Shown here: positions 11,506 through 22,387 of the stretch, one piece after another
How the letters are laid out: every line of letters starts with the position of its first letter
Position numbering within the stretch: position 1 is the first letter of the stretch
NCBI GenBank assembly: GCA_025331445.1
Contig: JAIWNE010000004.1
Location: 62,001-126,000, forward strand
Reading direction: 5' to 3'
DNA length: 64,000 nt
From: Blakeslea trispora
Lineage: Eukaryota > Mucoromycota > Mucoromycetes > Mucorales > Choanephoraceae
Notes under the pieces: generated by a model
Told to the model about the DNA's origin: nothing
Database searches by the model: none
What the model saw: the letters and a program-made list of their open reading frames with translations, nothing else
Translations under genes and position numbers: made by a program

Positions 11506-11596
11506 AAAGTGGGGTGTCTGGAGGGAGTGGACAAAAGAAAAAAAATGAGTGGGGTGTCTGAAGGGAGTGGACATTGGAGTGGACGGAGTGTTTACC
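11506..11596 (-). repeat. Right terminal inverted repeat of the MULE (91 bp)
   Basis: Exact reverse complement of 7560-7650, ending in GTGTTTACC. It is followed at once by the second copy of the 8-bp target duplication (11597-11604). Identity ends at 11506, where the left arm has T and the right arm's complement has C. Confidence 0.95.
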
Positions 11597-11604
11597 TTCT
11601 GCTC
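11597..11604 (+). repeat. Right target-site duplication of the MULE (TTCTGCTC)
   Basis: Exact copy of 7552-7559, directly outside the right inverted repeat. Confidence 0.9.
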
Positions 11605-12155
11605 CCAGTAGCTATAGTTTCTGTATTTGCCATAGTTTCGAAATAAAAACTTAAACAAAGTTGTTTGAACTCAAAGTGAAGAAAGAACTGTTATTTCGAT
11701 TTTACTTGTGGTATTTCTCTTGTTTCAAAAGGATGAAAATTCCAGATACAAAGGGACAATCATTTCGGCTTAGTGCCATTCATTCTTTGGAAAATGACAA
11801 AATTTACCGTACCACCACACAACTATAAGGATAATGAAGCATCGTAATACAATGACGACAGATCTAGACCACCCAGGGCGGTTTCTTTTTGGAGACATGT
11901 TCCCTCACTCTGTTATAGTCTTGAAATACTTTTGCCTATCAAGAAAAGAAAAAGCAAAGAAAAACTGTACTTTCTCTCTTTTGATACAGTTGTTATTCTT
12001 GTTGTTGTGATGGTTGCATTTGGTTCTTTATTTTACGTGGAAGTCACATAGCCAATAAGATTCAGGTTCAATTTATTCTTTCAGGTTCTTTGTTTTTAAA
12101 AATTGTGTGTGTGTGTTTTTCTTTTCCTTTTTTTTTTGTTTTCAATTACTTACCA
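11605..12155. promoter_or_regulatory. Upstream region of N-myristoyltransferase
   Basis: About 550 bp of host DNA between the transposon insertion and the NMT start. A pyrimidine tract at about 12115-12142, just upstream of the start, is typical of fungal promoters and leaders. No further gene was seen. The transposon has inserted roughly 550 bp upstream of this essential gene and could affect its promoter. Confidence 0.4.
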
Positions 12156-13985
12156 ATGTCTGACGATAAGCAACCTCCTACCGAAAAAGAAATTCAAGAC
12201 CTCGCCAAGAAAGTAGACAAACTTGTCTCGAGCAAGAAGGTAAAGCAACTAATGAAGAACCCTTCTGCTGCTGCTGGTCCATCAGATCCTCAACAAGCTG
12301 AAGCTTTAAAAACTCAACTTCGACAAATGATGGAGAGTATGGCATTGTTGGAAAGAGCCGGAAAGATAAAGACAAAGGGTGCCAAGGATTTAGGAAGCCA
12401 TCAATTCTGGAAGACACAGCCTGTTCCTGCCTATGGTATGCAATAGCTAAAGTGGAGCAGAGCGAATGTTTAACTTATTTGGAATTTGATATAGAGGAAA
12501 ACATTGATGAATCTGGCCCTATTGAGCCTGATACCCCTTACGATGAAATCAGAAAGGAAGCTATGCCTTTACCAAAAGAATTTGAATGGTGTGAAATTGA
12601 CATGAGTGATGAAAAGCAGGTAAGATGATGGATAGGCTATGTGTAGAGAAAGGAGGGGGAATATTTTTCTTAATTTTTTTGTTTCTCGGCGGATATAGGT
12701 TAAAGAACTTTACGACCTTTTGACATTCAACTATGTTGAAGATGACGAGGCTCAGTTCAGATTTGATTATTCTGCTGAATTCTTGAAATGGTAATAGATG
12801 AACGCGTAAAGGATTTGGTGTAGAAGAAAAAATGTACTTAATTTTTTTTTAAAACTTTTAGGGCTTTATTGCCTCCTAACTGGAAACAATCATGGTTGGT
12901 TGGTGTTCGTGTAGCTTCCAACAAAAAGCTTGTTGCCTTCATCAGTGGTGTCCCTGTTGCCTTGAGAACATATGAACAGTAAGTCAACAAAGAAAGAGAT
13001 AGAAGTCGATCAATTGACATGTTGCGCGAATAGTGTTCATCATTTAACTGAAATCAACTTTTTGTGTGTTCACAAGAAATTGAGATCAAAGCGTTTGGCA
13101 CCAGTTCTTATCAAGGAGATCACACGTAGAAGCCATCTTGAAGGCGTCTTCCAAGCTGTATACACAGGTGGTGTAGTGCTTCCAAAGCCTGTCTCTACTT
13201 GTCGGTAAGTTTATTTAAATGCAGCAAGTGAGATCAAGTAAATTGATTACATCTTCATATACCTATAGTTATTATCACCGCTCGCTTAATCCCAAGAAAT
13301 TGGTTGAATGTAACTTCTCTCGTGTCCCACCTAGATCTACTTTATCACGTATGATCAAGAACTACAAAGTGCCCGAAAACACCAGTACTCCTGGCTTGAG
13401 AGAAATGCGCAAAGAGGATGTCCCTCAAGTACGCGAATTGCTTAACAAATATCTTTGTCGATTCGACTTTTCCCCTGTCTTTGAAACAGATGCTGATGTT
13501 GAACATTGGATCTTACCTCATGAAAAGGTTGTCTGGAGTTACGTAGTTGAAGATGCCGACAAGAAGATTACAGATGTCTTTTCATTCTATTCACTCCCAA
13601 GTACTGTCATTGGCAACCCTAAGCATTCGACCTTAAATGCTGCTTATATGTTCTATTATGCTGTCACTGTTCCTGAAGGCGTAGATGACCAAGAAAAGGA
13701 AGCATTGATTGAGAAGAGATTAAATCAATTGATTGGTGATGCTTTAGTATTGGCCAAGAAGGTAAAAAAAAAAAAAAGAAAAAGATAACACATACACTTT
13801 GATATACTCAACTCAATCTGTTTTAGGCTGATTTCGATGTCGTCAACACACTTGACTTGATGGACAATGCCAAGTTTGTTGAAGAACAAAAGTTTGGCAA
13901 TGGTGATGGTTATCTGAACTATTACATGTATAACTGGAGATGTCCTGATGTTCCAAAGCATAAGATTGGTTTAGTCATGCTTTAG
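12156..13985 (+). CDS. NMT1: Glycylpeptide N-tetradecanoyltransferase (N-myristoyltransferase)
   Basis: Transfers myristate from myristoyl-CoA to N-terminal glycine of target proteins in the cytosol; essential in fungi. Seven exons: 12156-12435, 12495-12619, 12699-12790, 12862-12978, 13034-13204, 13269-13761, 13827-13985, giving 478 residues, usual for fungal NMTs. Both family signatures are present: [15 protein letters not shown] and, near the C-terminus, KFGNGDG followed by YLNYYMYNW. The N-terminal part has [11 protein letters not shown], the conserved acyl-CoA-side motif, and the protein ends GLVML, where the C-terminal carboxylate acts as catalytic base. An upstream in-frame ATG at 12090 would add a Phe-rich leader and was rejected. 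Converges with the C2H2 gene 125 bp away. Confidence 0.96.
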
Positions 13986-14110
13986 ATTGTATTTACAAAA
14001 ACAATAATAAATAATACGATTGAAAAAAAAACAATTTATTGTTTAAAGGACATGAGGGAGGAGGAGAAATATACAAAAGAAACATAAATAAATATACATA
14101 AATAGATTGC

Positions 14111-15286
14111 TTAAATAGCATGTTTTTGAATTTGATGACGCACAAGGGCATCTTTTCTGCTGAAAGTAGAAGTACATAATGAGCACTTGTGAGCGCGCTC
14201 TCCGTTGTGAACGGTAGCTACATGTCTTGATAAGTCATGCTTACGATCAAAGGGCTTTTGGCATAATTTACAAGCAAAGTCTTTCACTCTGTTCTTGTCA
14301 TGTGTCTTGATATGTGTACCAAGATTGTATCGACGGTTAAATGTGGCATTGCATTGTTCACATTTAAATTTACGCTGATCTTCGTCTTGAGGTTGATTAG
14401 AGATTTTTGTGCGCTTTGTAACAGGCTTGTAGGCCTTAGAGTCTTCATGTTTGCGCTTGTTATTTAAAGGAATAAGAGAGGGTTGAATGAATGTATCGGC
14501 TTCAGGAATATCGAACAGATGGTCGTCGAAAAGGTTGCAGGCTTCCAAGGCTTGAGGATCATAAGCGATATCAGTGTTTAAAGAGTAAGAGATGGTATCT
14601 TGCTGATTGTTTTCGGAAGAGGGAAGGGGAGGGAAGAGTGAGTCAGAAGAGTTGTCAGCTGATACTTTAGTAGAGTCCAATAAAAGCTGAGAGGTTTCGT
14701 TCTGTAATGAGCCAAACAAGTCGTTGGTCGATATAACAGGAGTTTGTGATACCATTGTGTTCAGTTGCCAAGAGACGTCGTTCTTGAGGTATTTATCTAC
14801 AGAGTCATCGTTGGTCTGGATTTCAGAATAGCTTGCCATGTTGAAGGCATTTGATTCTATGTAAGGCGAATAATAAGGTGTATCGTGAAACTGATTCAAG
14901 CTAGGCGTAAAAATAGTTGCAGGTGTGAAGGGTGTGTTCATACAAGAATGATCTAAAAAGGGAGTGGCCATCATAGGAGATTCCTCGGCAGCTACGATAG
15001 CAGCAGCAGCAGGAGTGATATCACCTACAAAGGCAGAGAGATCGTTATGATCCATTTGAGAGGCGCTTTCTATGGTTTTGGCTACAGAGTTTTTTATGAC
15101 AATTAGTCTACATGCTTCAACAAATTCGGAAGATGTTGAATAAAACTCACCATGAAGGTCTTGCCAAACTTCAGAAAAGTCAAATTGTTCAGCTTTGGAA
15201 GGCTGAGCATTAGTAGTGGTATCGATGGGGGATTCAAACAAGAAATTTTGAAGTTCTTGGTAGTTGAAGTTAGTGTTGGAAGACAT
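14111..15286 (-). CDS. C2H2 zinc-finger transcription factor (three fingers)
   Basis: DNA-binding regulator. Three tandem C2H2 fingers sit at the very C-terminus: CEQCNATFNRRYNLGTHIKTH, then a finger with CKLCQKPFDRKHDLSRHVATVH, then CSLCTSTFSRKDALVRHQIQKH, ending HAI. The N-terminal ~300 residues are Ser/Thr/Asn-rich with acidic patches, as in activation domains, and KRKH before the fingers may be a nuclear signal. ATG at 15286 preferred over 15346. The frame is open without splicing, but 15150-15082 is a likely 69-bp intron (GTGAGT donor, GACTAAT branch-like site, CTGTAG acceptor) that is a multiple of three; removing it gives DLHAKTIES and 368 residues. The target genes cannot be told from the sequence. 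Confidence 0.88.
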   Translation of the reverse strand: MSSNTNFNYQELQNFLFESPIDTTTNAQPSKAEQFDFSEVWQDLHGEFYSTSSEFVEACRLIVIKNSVAKTIESASQMDHNDLSAFVGDITPAAAAIVAAEESPMMATPFLDHSCMNTPFTPATIFTPSLNQFHDTPYYSPYIESNAFNMASYSEIQTNDDSVDKYLKNDVSWQLNTMVSQTPVISTNDLFGSLQNETSQLLLDSTKVSADNSSDSLFPPLPSSENNQQDTISYSLNTDIAYDPQALEACNLFDDHLFDIPEADTFIQPSLIPLNNKRKHEDSKAYKPVTKRTKISNQPQDEDQRKFKCEQCNATFNRRYNLGTHIKTHDKNRVKDFACKLCQKPFDRKHDLSRHVATVHNGERAHKCSLCTSTFSRKDALVRHQIQKHAI

Positions 15287-17622
15287 ATGAACAGTTAAAT
15301 AGAAAGTAGATGGTGATTGAACTTTGTTGGATGCAGATAAATACAAGATGAAGTTTTAATAAATAAGGCTGCTTTTCTTTCTTTGTATCTCTTATTCAAA
15401 AAGAAGCAGAGGGTATACAAGAAATAGAAAGAATAATAAATAAGATAAAGAATAGAGTGGGAAAAACTTGCTAGTGCTTGCTATTTATACTTGGCGCCGA
15501 ATGTGCGCAGCAAATAGAAACGATTTGTAATTTGGTGAAACTCAGAAATGAGTCACAAATTTTTTCAATAGAAATCTCTTTGAGGGGTGCGTCAGTTCAT
15601 TCGACATTTATTTATCTGCTTTTACAGTTACTCTTGACGGCAATTGAGCATGTACGACCCCTTCAAGTCAGGCAATTGACAAAAAGTCTCGCAGCAATTA
15701 CTCCTAATAAGCTGTATTGTATGTTACAATTCTAGTAATCAAAATCGTTTCCTTGAATTCTTTCTTATTTTCGGTATGACTTGAATGAATTTTCATCTCT
15801 CTCTTTTTCAACTATAGAAACCATTTTATTTACTTTTTCTTTTTTTTTTTATTATTTGTAATTGCCCTAGATTTAGTTACAAGTAAAGAAAATAAAATAA
15901 CATTCGGTTTTAAAAAAAAATTGTGCTATGATGAGAATGAATTGCTATATTAGGGCCTGACAAGCCGGCATCCCAAATTAGAAATAGGTTTACTTTTAAC
16001 TTCAGCCTGAATAGGAAAAGATGTTGTTCAGATTTAACTGGGCTTAAGCGTACAGCACTTCCAGAAATAGATTACACATTGCAAAGAACACAAAGGAAAA
16101 TGTTTGGATTGTCATTAGAGAATTGCACAGCTTCGCAATCCAAGAGAGTAGTTCTTTATTTGAGCATACTTGTAACTTTGAAAGGCTTCCCAAATAGAAA
16201 GACAAAATATTTGAACAATAACTATCTATGTTTAGAATAGCTGTTTTGCATGTTGTACTTGTCATGTCTGTAGCAACACTAAGAATCGCCTTTAACTGTG
16301 CGTCTTCCTTGCCTTTTTTTTTTCTTTATCACACAACCTCTATTTGTTGAACGTGTAACCTTTATCAATGCAACCCAAACATTTTCCTTTGTGTTCTTTT
16401 CAGTGTGTAATCTATATTCGGAAATGATGTACTTGGTTCAAATTTGACGTTTTGTCCGACCGTTTCCATGGTTACGTGTTGATACGATGGACAATATATT
16501 TTGACAAAACAAAACGTGTATAACCATCTATAATTTATTGTTCATGCAATCTCCAGTATCATTAGTAAACAGCACTCCTTATCGTGGAACTTTTCGTATG
16601 TTGCTTTTTTGAAAGAAATACTAAATCAGGTATATCGCAACAACAGTGTTAATTTTATATAGGGAAGATTTCGGATCCAGGATGCGTCAAAATATGTGAA
16701 ATTGATTCGACCAGAAAACATACTCTGGCTTTTCAAATGATATGTTTTTTGAAATATTGTAGATAACAGACACTGTGTTATGGCATCCATTTTATCTTTT
16801 CTTCCTGTTGTTATAAAGTGACATTTGTATGACATGGTGACAAGAGAAATATTAGCAATAACAATGCATGCATTCATACAATACATTTACCTTGCTTTGA
16901 TGGATAAGACAAGCCGCAGCAAAATGACACCACGTTAATAAGAAAAAAAAAAGCCTATCGATGCTAGGCCATGTCCTCTCTACAGAAGAAGGATATTAGA
17001 GTCTATGTAACACAGTCTCATAGCAAACATTGTTCATTTGTTTTGCTAAGATTTGTTACATCATGTTTGGGCAGAGGAAATCCTATGAAAACATCTTGAT
17101 ATGCATGTTTCAAAGCCGCTCAGAAGAATCTAGAGCCATGACATTTAAAAAGCAGAATATCTACAAAGCAAAACAAAATTGTAGTATTGCTTTTCCTAGA
17201 GCAGTTTGTGGAGATTTTCTTTGATTCCAAATATCAAAATAATTTTGCTTAGTCCTTTCCATTAATAGAAGTCTGTGATCAACACAACATTAAAATTTTG
17301 GCTTAAACAAACATCTGACCAGTTCAAGATGATTCAACAGTTTTTTTTAAAGAGATCCTAATTCAACGAGAAAGCGAATAACGGTTTATTGAGACGAAAG
17401 CATTACAACACCAGTGTATCATGAGCCGTTAACTTTTGAGGTTCAATCATACAAAGCTACACTAAATATGAGAACAAAAAGGTTACAAATAAAAGTTTAA
17501 AGGCAATAGAACGCTATGACCATACGTATATTTTATTTTTAAATACAACACATCGAATGCTTCTGTATTCATCTGATTTGAGACAAGAGAAACTTTATTT
17601 ATGTCATGTAGCTTTGTCTTTT
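15287..17622. other. Long intergenic stretch, nothing recognised
   Basis: About 2.3 kb of A+T-rich DNA upstream of the C2H2 gene and downstream of the DUF4112 gene. Short frames (15478-15735 plus, 16044-16265 and 16626-16886 minus, 17030-17224 plus) have no motif and no splice extension I could support. Poly-pyrimidine runs occur at about 15838-15850 and 16314-16325. Confidence 0.4.
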
Positions 17623-18316
17623 TCAGTTTTTGACAAATTTGCTTCTCCTGGTGGCTTCATTTATCTGTCTGACAGGAATATAGCTTTTGATATCATTCCC
17701 AAGTTGTGTCCATGTTATTTCACCTGGTGATGTTTCATCTGTTGCAATCTTTCTTTCTCTTAATTGTGCTCTTTCTAGATACTCAGGCGACTCCACGTAT
17801 TTGCGCAACTCTTCGTAATTATAAATGTTAGCTTTGTAAAACATATGGAGAAATCCACCTAAAACAGGGATTAAACTGAAAATGAAATCGATAGCAATAT
17901 TTAAAATCATGTGCATAAACAACCAGAGGGGTATGCCAAATGTTGTTGATAGATAGACTTGATATAGCGCAAATAGACCACCCATTGATCCACCAATAAC
18001 AGGAATGAATCCCTTCGAGTTACATTAGCACTTCGTATGGTACAACATACTAAAAATAACTTACCAGAACAGAATCAATACCTAAAGGAATAGGCGAATA
18101 GGGAACTGCATTATCTAGCCAATGTGCTATTCTTTCAATCTTCTTCAAGAGCTTTCTTCTTTGGCGATCCGTCATATTGTTTGTCGGTAATGTTTGACGC
18201 ATATAGGGGAACTGTTGACTGTAGGAATGAAGATGTCTTGTACCATAAACACGAGCAGTATCGACTACTTCAGGTATGTGTAATTGTTCGGCGGCTTTTC
18301 CTTTGAAATAATTCAT
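17623..18316 (-). CDS. DUF4112 family membrane protein
   Basis: Two exons, 18316-18065 and 18012-17623, split by a 52-bp intron (GTAAGT donor, CGAAG acceptor), give 213 residues. The core from about residue 68 reads AHWLDNAVPYSPIPLGIDSV and continues through a glycine-rich turn (GFIPVIGGSMGG) into two hydrophobic segments with a second turn, LIPVLGGFLH. This repeated D-S-x2-G-x-IP-x-GG pattern is typical of DUF4112. The N-terminus is basic and hydrophilic; the C-terminus is charged. Function is unknown; in fungi the family is single-copy and poorly studied. Family call good, no pathway link from neighbours. Confidence 0.82.
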
Positions 18317-19327
18317 TGTGTATACAGAGGAGATAAGAGAAAATCCTTTTAATTTTTTGCTTAGATCTTATATAGGTTTGCATATCTAATCGACGAAATT
18401 ATGATATCATAGCTCATACCGTCATTGTTTTGATATGCAGCGACGATCATTTTTCTTTCTCTTGAAACAGCTAAATTGAGTCAAATCAAGTCATATACAG
18501 ATAAATGACAAAGGTTTTTATATAATTAGCAGTAATAGCTCCTGACAAAAAGAGTTTTTTAAAAAGAATATTCGTCCAATTTGTTGACTCATGCCGTCTT
18601 ATTGATCTCCTTTACATTTTAATTATAGGATTTCTTAAGACTTTAAATACCAACACGGACTTTCATTAAATCTTCAAGACTAAGCCACAATTTGTATTGA
18701 GAATTTTTTCTTTTTTGCCCTGAACTCATTAAGCAAAGATATTGTAAATTATTTAAGAAAGTATTAATTGGAAATAGATGTTTATTAAACAAGAAGACAA
18801 AACAAACGTTAATAGCTTGGTATCTGTAAAGAAAAAGAATTAGTGTCTATTTACTTTAAGGAATAATGATAAAATAAAAAGGGTAAAGAAGAGTGTTTGT
18901 CCCGTAACTAAGAAGACGGCCACACAATAAAGCAAAGCCGGCTTCAACTCAATCGAGACGAAGCCATCTTGTTCGGGCCACACCTAGAACAGGCGGACCA
19001 CAGTTAAGATGACATTTTTATTATTCCACGAGTGTAACAGAGAAACATCATTGTAGAGTTGAGCGTAAAGCTCGTTGAATCTCCTGACAAGACTTGTGGG
19101 TTGCCCAAACAAATGGACATAGGATGTATAAAAAAGAAAAAAAAAAACTGTCAAGAATAATTACCTTTTTGTTTCAATAAACAATAAACCAAAGAAAGAA
19201 AAAACACAAATTTGCATCAAACATCAAATTTAACCTTTTTCTATAAGAAGCAGTCGCGTCTAAGCCACTTATTTCAGCGGAGTAAAATTAGATTTTCGTG
19301 TTCACCTTTCTTTTTCAGTTTGGCATA
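18317..19327. promoter_or_regulatory. Divergent intergenic region, with a local GC-rich hairpin segment
   Basis: About 1 kb between divergent genes. Most is A+T-rich with A-runs (about 19132-19147). The exception is 18910-19015, clearly richer in G+C, with an inverted repeat GGCTTC...GAAGCC (18940-18965) enclosing CTC...GAG. No open frame covers it. It may be a structured RNA or a promoter element; nothing decides between these by eye. Confidence 0.3.
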
Positions 19328-21202
19328 ATGCCTTCCTATTCTATAAAAGAACATTCAGGCCTATACGAGGAGGCAGCCAAGAGCAATTTATACAGCGAGG
19401 TTTCAGCAAGTGACAAGGAATGGAAGGCTGTTTCTGAAAAGTGAGATTTCTAGTGTTGAGTCCATGTTGGTGCAAACAAGCTAACCATCTCTAAACCTAG
19501 TTTAGACTCTCTTTTGAGCCCAAATGAACTCAAGATAATTACTGGTATAAGTGCTCTAAAAACTCGTACCTTAAAGCCGCTTCAAAGCATCGACCTGAGT
19601 GAGGACATAAAATACAAAAGAGGATATATATTGAACGCTGGTTTTTCAGTTTGGGGCCTCGATTTTGTTCCTAAAGTAGCAGATGATACAGTCCAATATC
19701 TGGCTATTGGTGGTTATTACTCCACAGAGGAACATCACATGATTAAGGAAGATATTCAAGAGAATGATAAGTTTAACATGATTCAGATATGGGGTTTTTC
19801 ATCAACAGAAAGTCAGCAGAGTCACCCAATTAAGTTGGAAATGTGCATCTTACACAAATTCGGTCCTATCACTGAATTAAAATGGGCGCCGTGCAATGCT
19901 TATGATGAGGTATGAATGTATTTTGCCGTATATATATGGTGTTAAGATAATATAGACATAAGTCTTGAGAAAATGGTTGATTAAATGAGATGTCTTTAAT
20001 AGCGTAAACTTGGTATTGTTGCAGTTTTGTTTACAGATGGATCTATTCGAATTTTTGTGATACCACACCCTGATTATGTCCGCTCTAAACAAGGACTGGT
20101 TAATGAAACAATAACGAGTAAGCAATTTTGTTGTTGTCTGCATTATGGCTTCTAAAAGAAAATGAAAATAGTACAGCTTCAGAATCCTCGATTGCTCTTG
20201 GAGACACGTCAAACAGATGCACTTTGCCTCAGTTGGGGCGGTCAGGGAAAGTTAGCTTGCGGCACAACATCCGGAGCAATTGTAGTTTGGGATGTTTTAG
20301 GCTCGCTCTTTGAAGACAAAATCAAGGTTATTACCACCATTTCGAATGCTTCACAGGCTGCCATAAGATGTATCAGCTGGGCGTCCTTATTTGGTCAAAA
20401 TATAGTTTTTTCATCTGATTTTGATGGGAATATTTTACTGCATGACTTGGACGATCCTCATATACCATTCAAGATCATTAGAAGACGAAGTAAGTGAAAT
20501 TTTACATTGTATTTGATATACTAATCAGTATTTTCTGCATAGCTACATTTACATGTATATCTGGTACTGGCCATGGTTATGGATTTCTGTTTTCCGAAGC
20601 AGATGGACTAGTGCGTAGAAACTTGAGCTACAATACACGAAAGACGATAAACTTGAATAGTCATAGTAGCCATGTTTGGTCAATTGCTGTTAGTCCGCAT
20701 CATGGCATTATGGCTTCAGTCAGTTCAAATGGCAATGCAATGGTCAAGACGTTTGTTCATGATGAAATTGAGCTTACAACAAAACACAAGGTAAAGCAAG
20801 CAAGACTATGATGCAATGATTTGACTCCTTGTTGATTTGTTTTCTTTTTTAGAATCCTGAATACACTTTATATAAACTTATTTTTGATGATGATACCCAA
20901 TCTTTTCGATTTGTAGACGGTATAAAGCCAAATGTAAGGTTGCTTACAAGCAATGGATATATGAAACTAACGAGTTTATTTTGAAACTAGTTTTCTTTAC
21001 CTGAACGCGCCTACCACACTGTGTTTTTCGAGCCTAACGTGGCTCTCCAAAAGGTAGTTTTTTTTAAAAGGATAATGAACAAAAAATCATCTAACACACC
21101 TCAATGTAGATCGTCTGGAATCCTAACAAAAGTGCTTGTGGATGGATAGCTTCTGGAGGTAAAGCTGGTCTGTGTAGAATCGAATTTACTGGTTGTAGCT
21201 AG
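19328..21202 (+). CDS. sfc6: TFIIIC WD40 subunit (Sfc6/Tfc6/GTF3C2 type)
   Basis: Subunit of transcription factor TFIIIC, which binds the B box of tRNA genes for RNA polymerase III. Eight exons: 19328-19440, 19501-19909, 20003-20117, 20172-20489, 20543-20790, 20853-20933, 20991-21053 and 21110-21202, all in phase, giving 479 residues. It is a WD40 propeller with degenerate repeats: VWGLDFVPKVADDTVQYLAIGG, ITELKWAPC, LGIVAVLFTDGSIRIFVIPHPDY, ALCLSWGGQGKLACGTTSGAIVVWD, CISWAS...SSDFDGNILLHDL and HVWSIAVSPHHGIMASVSSNG. The FTDGSIRIFVIPHPD strand is particularly like GTF3C2. WD proteins are easily confused, so the paralogue call is less certain than the fold. An (AT)n run follows the stop codon. 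Confidence 0.75.

Positions 21203-21207
<5 letters not shown>

Positions 21208-21235
<28 letters not shown>
21208..21235. repeat. (TA)n microsatellite
   Basis: Fourteen uninterrupted TA dinucleotides begin six bases after the stop codon of the TFIIIC-like gene. Confidence 0.95.
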
Positions 21236-21237
<2 letters not shown>

Positions 21238-22387
21238 TTAGCATCTGATAATTTCTTAGCAATAGTATGCATTGACTCCATACAAAATCTTTCTTGTTGT
21301 AATACTTCTACTTGATATATGGTTCAGAATTAGCTTGATTTGTTACAGTGTATAGCGCACAGATGCTTTTCTTTATTTAGCAGTAAGCAGATCATACCTC
21401 TAGCTGTTACACAGGCAAACATCTTTGCATAAATTCGATTATCATAAACACTCTGAGAAATGGTCTGCTCACTTCTGCCTCAAAGCGGTCTCTTGTAAAT
21501 TGATAAGCGTAGAACAAGACACTATAGAGCTGCCTCTGTTTATGCATCTTTGGTCAAACTACCACTGTAATTCTTTCACGAGAGTATAACAGAATGCATT
21601 ACAGAAAACCAAACATACAGCACTATTGCTTGAGTTACGCCATCCTGTAGAATTCTGTCACCCTTCTTCTTCTGGTTCTGATGAATTCTACAAAGGTCTG
21701 ATAAAATGCCTTGATACATAATCAAATAGAAAAAGAAGGAGCAAGAAGAGACAGATTCAAATCCAACAATATCTAAGGTTGGGGCAGATTGAAGTAAAAT
21801 GATTGGGTACATTTCTGTTCAGTAAGACACTAGATGCCAGCCTGAGCGCCACATCTCAATATAGAAACAAGCTTTTTTTTCCTCTTATAAATGATTTGTT
21901 CTTATGACATCAAAATCGAGCCAAACCAATTGCGTCCAAGTCTTAAATGCAATTGATCTCTCGTAATTGACTAGTTTTGATTGAAAGCGAGAAGGAGGGA
22001 TCTGCTCTCGAAATGTCTATCACACTGGATTACAATCCGTAGTCAGACAAAAACAAGAATTGAATACAAAGGAAGAAGAAGTTTGAGAGAGTCAGCGTAC
22101 CTTGTTTTACGTCTGAATTTGCCCCACATGGCATCAAATTTTTTTTTAGTTATTGCCTGCACCACCCAAATCCTGGGGAGTCTGAGTTTATTTTTCTTAC
22201 TCAAGGTCTCCTCGAAAAGGCAAAGATTTAATACAACTGCAGGCGGAACCTGATCTCCTTCCCTACCATCTCTCTCCCCGATTGATTCCTTTTTTTTTTT
22301 TAAACTAGAACATATATATAAGAAGGGTTTCATTTCTTCCAAACTTTTTTCTCCTTTTTTCTTTCTTTTTTACTCTTTACCTACAAG
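21236..22387. promoter_or_regulatory. Upstream region of the fatty-acid elongase gene
   Basis: About 1.15 kb with no supported gene. The last ~90 bp before the elongase ATG hold poly-pyrimidine stretches (22289-22300, 22340-22378), as expected for a highly expressed fungal promoter and leader. TATATATA at about 22312-22319 could be a TATA element, roughly 70 bp before the ATG. Confidence 0.4.

Larger units (their letters stand above)
7560..11596 (+). mobile_element. Complete Mutator-like (MULE) DNA transposon with OTU-bearing transposase
   Basis: A 4037-bp element bounded by perfect 91-bp terminal inverted repeats and an 8-bp target duplication. It contains one gene on the plus strand (8067-11397) whose seven exons join into a single open frame of 1002 codons. 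There is roughly 400 bp between the left repeat and the ATG and about 110 bp between the stop codon and the right repeat. Identical repeats, intact duplication and intact frame together indicate recent movement and probable autonomy. The host sequence on both sides is unremarkable intergenic DNA between the dioxygenase and N-myristoyltransferase genes. Superfamily assignment rests on the transposase domains and duplication size. Confidence 0.93.

Noticed and set aside
21740..21790. GATTCAAATCC-like sequence that might be a tRNA B box
   Set aside because: No matching A box or acceptor stem at proper spacing on either strand.
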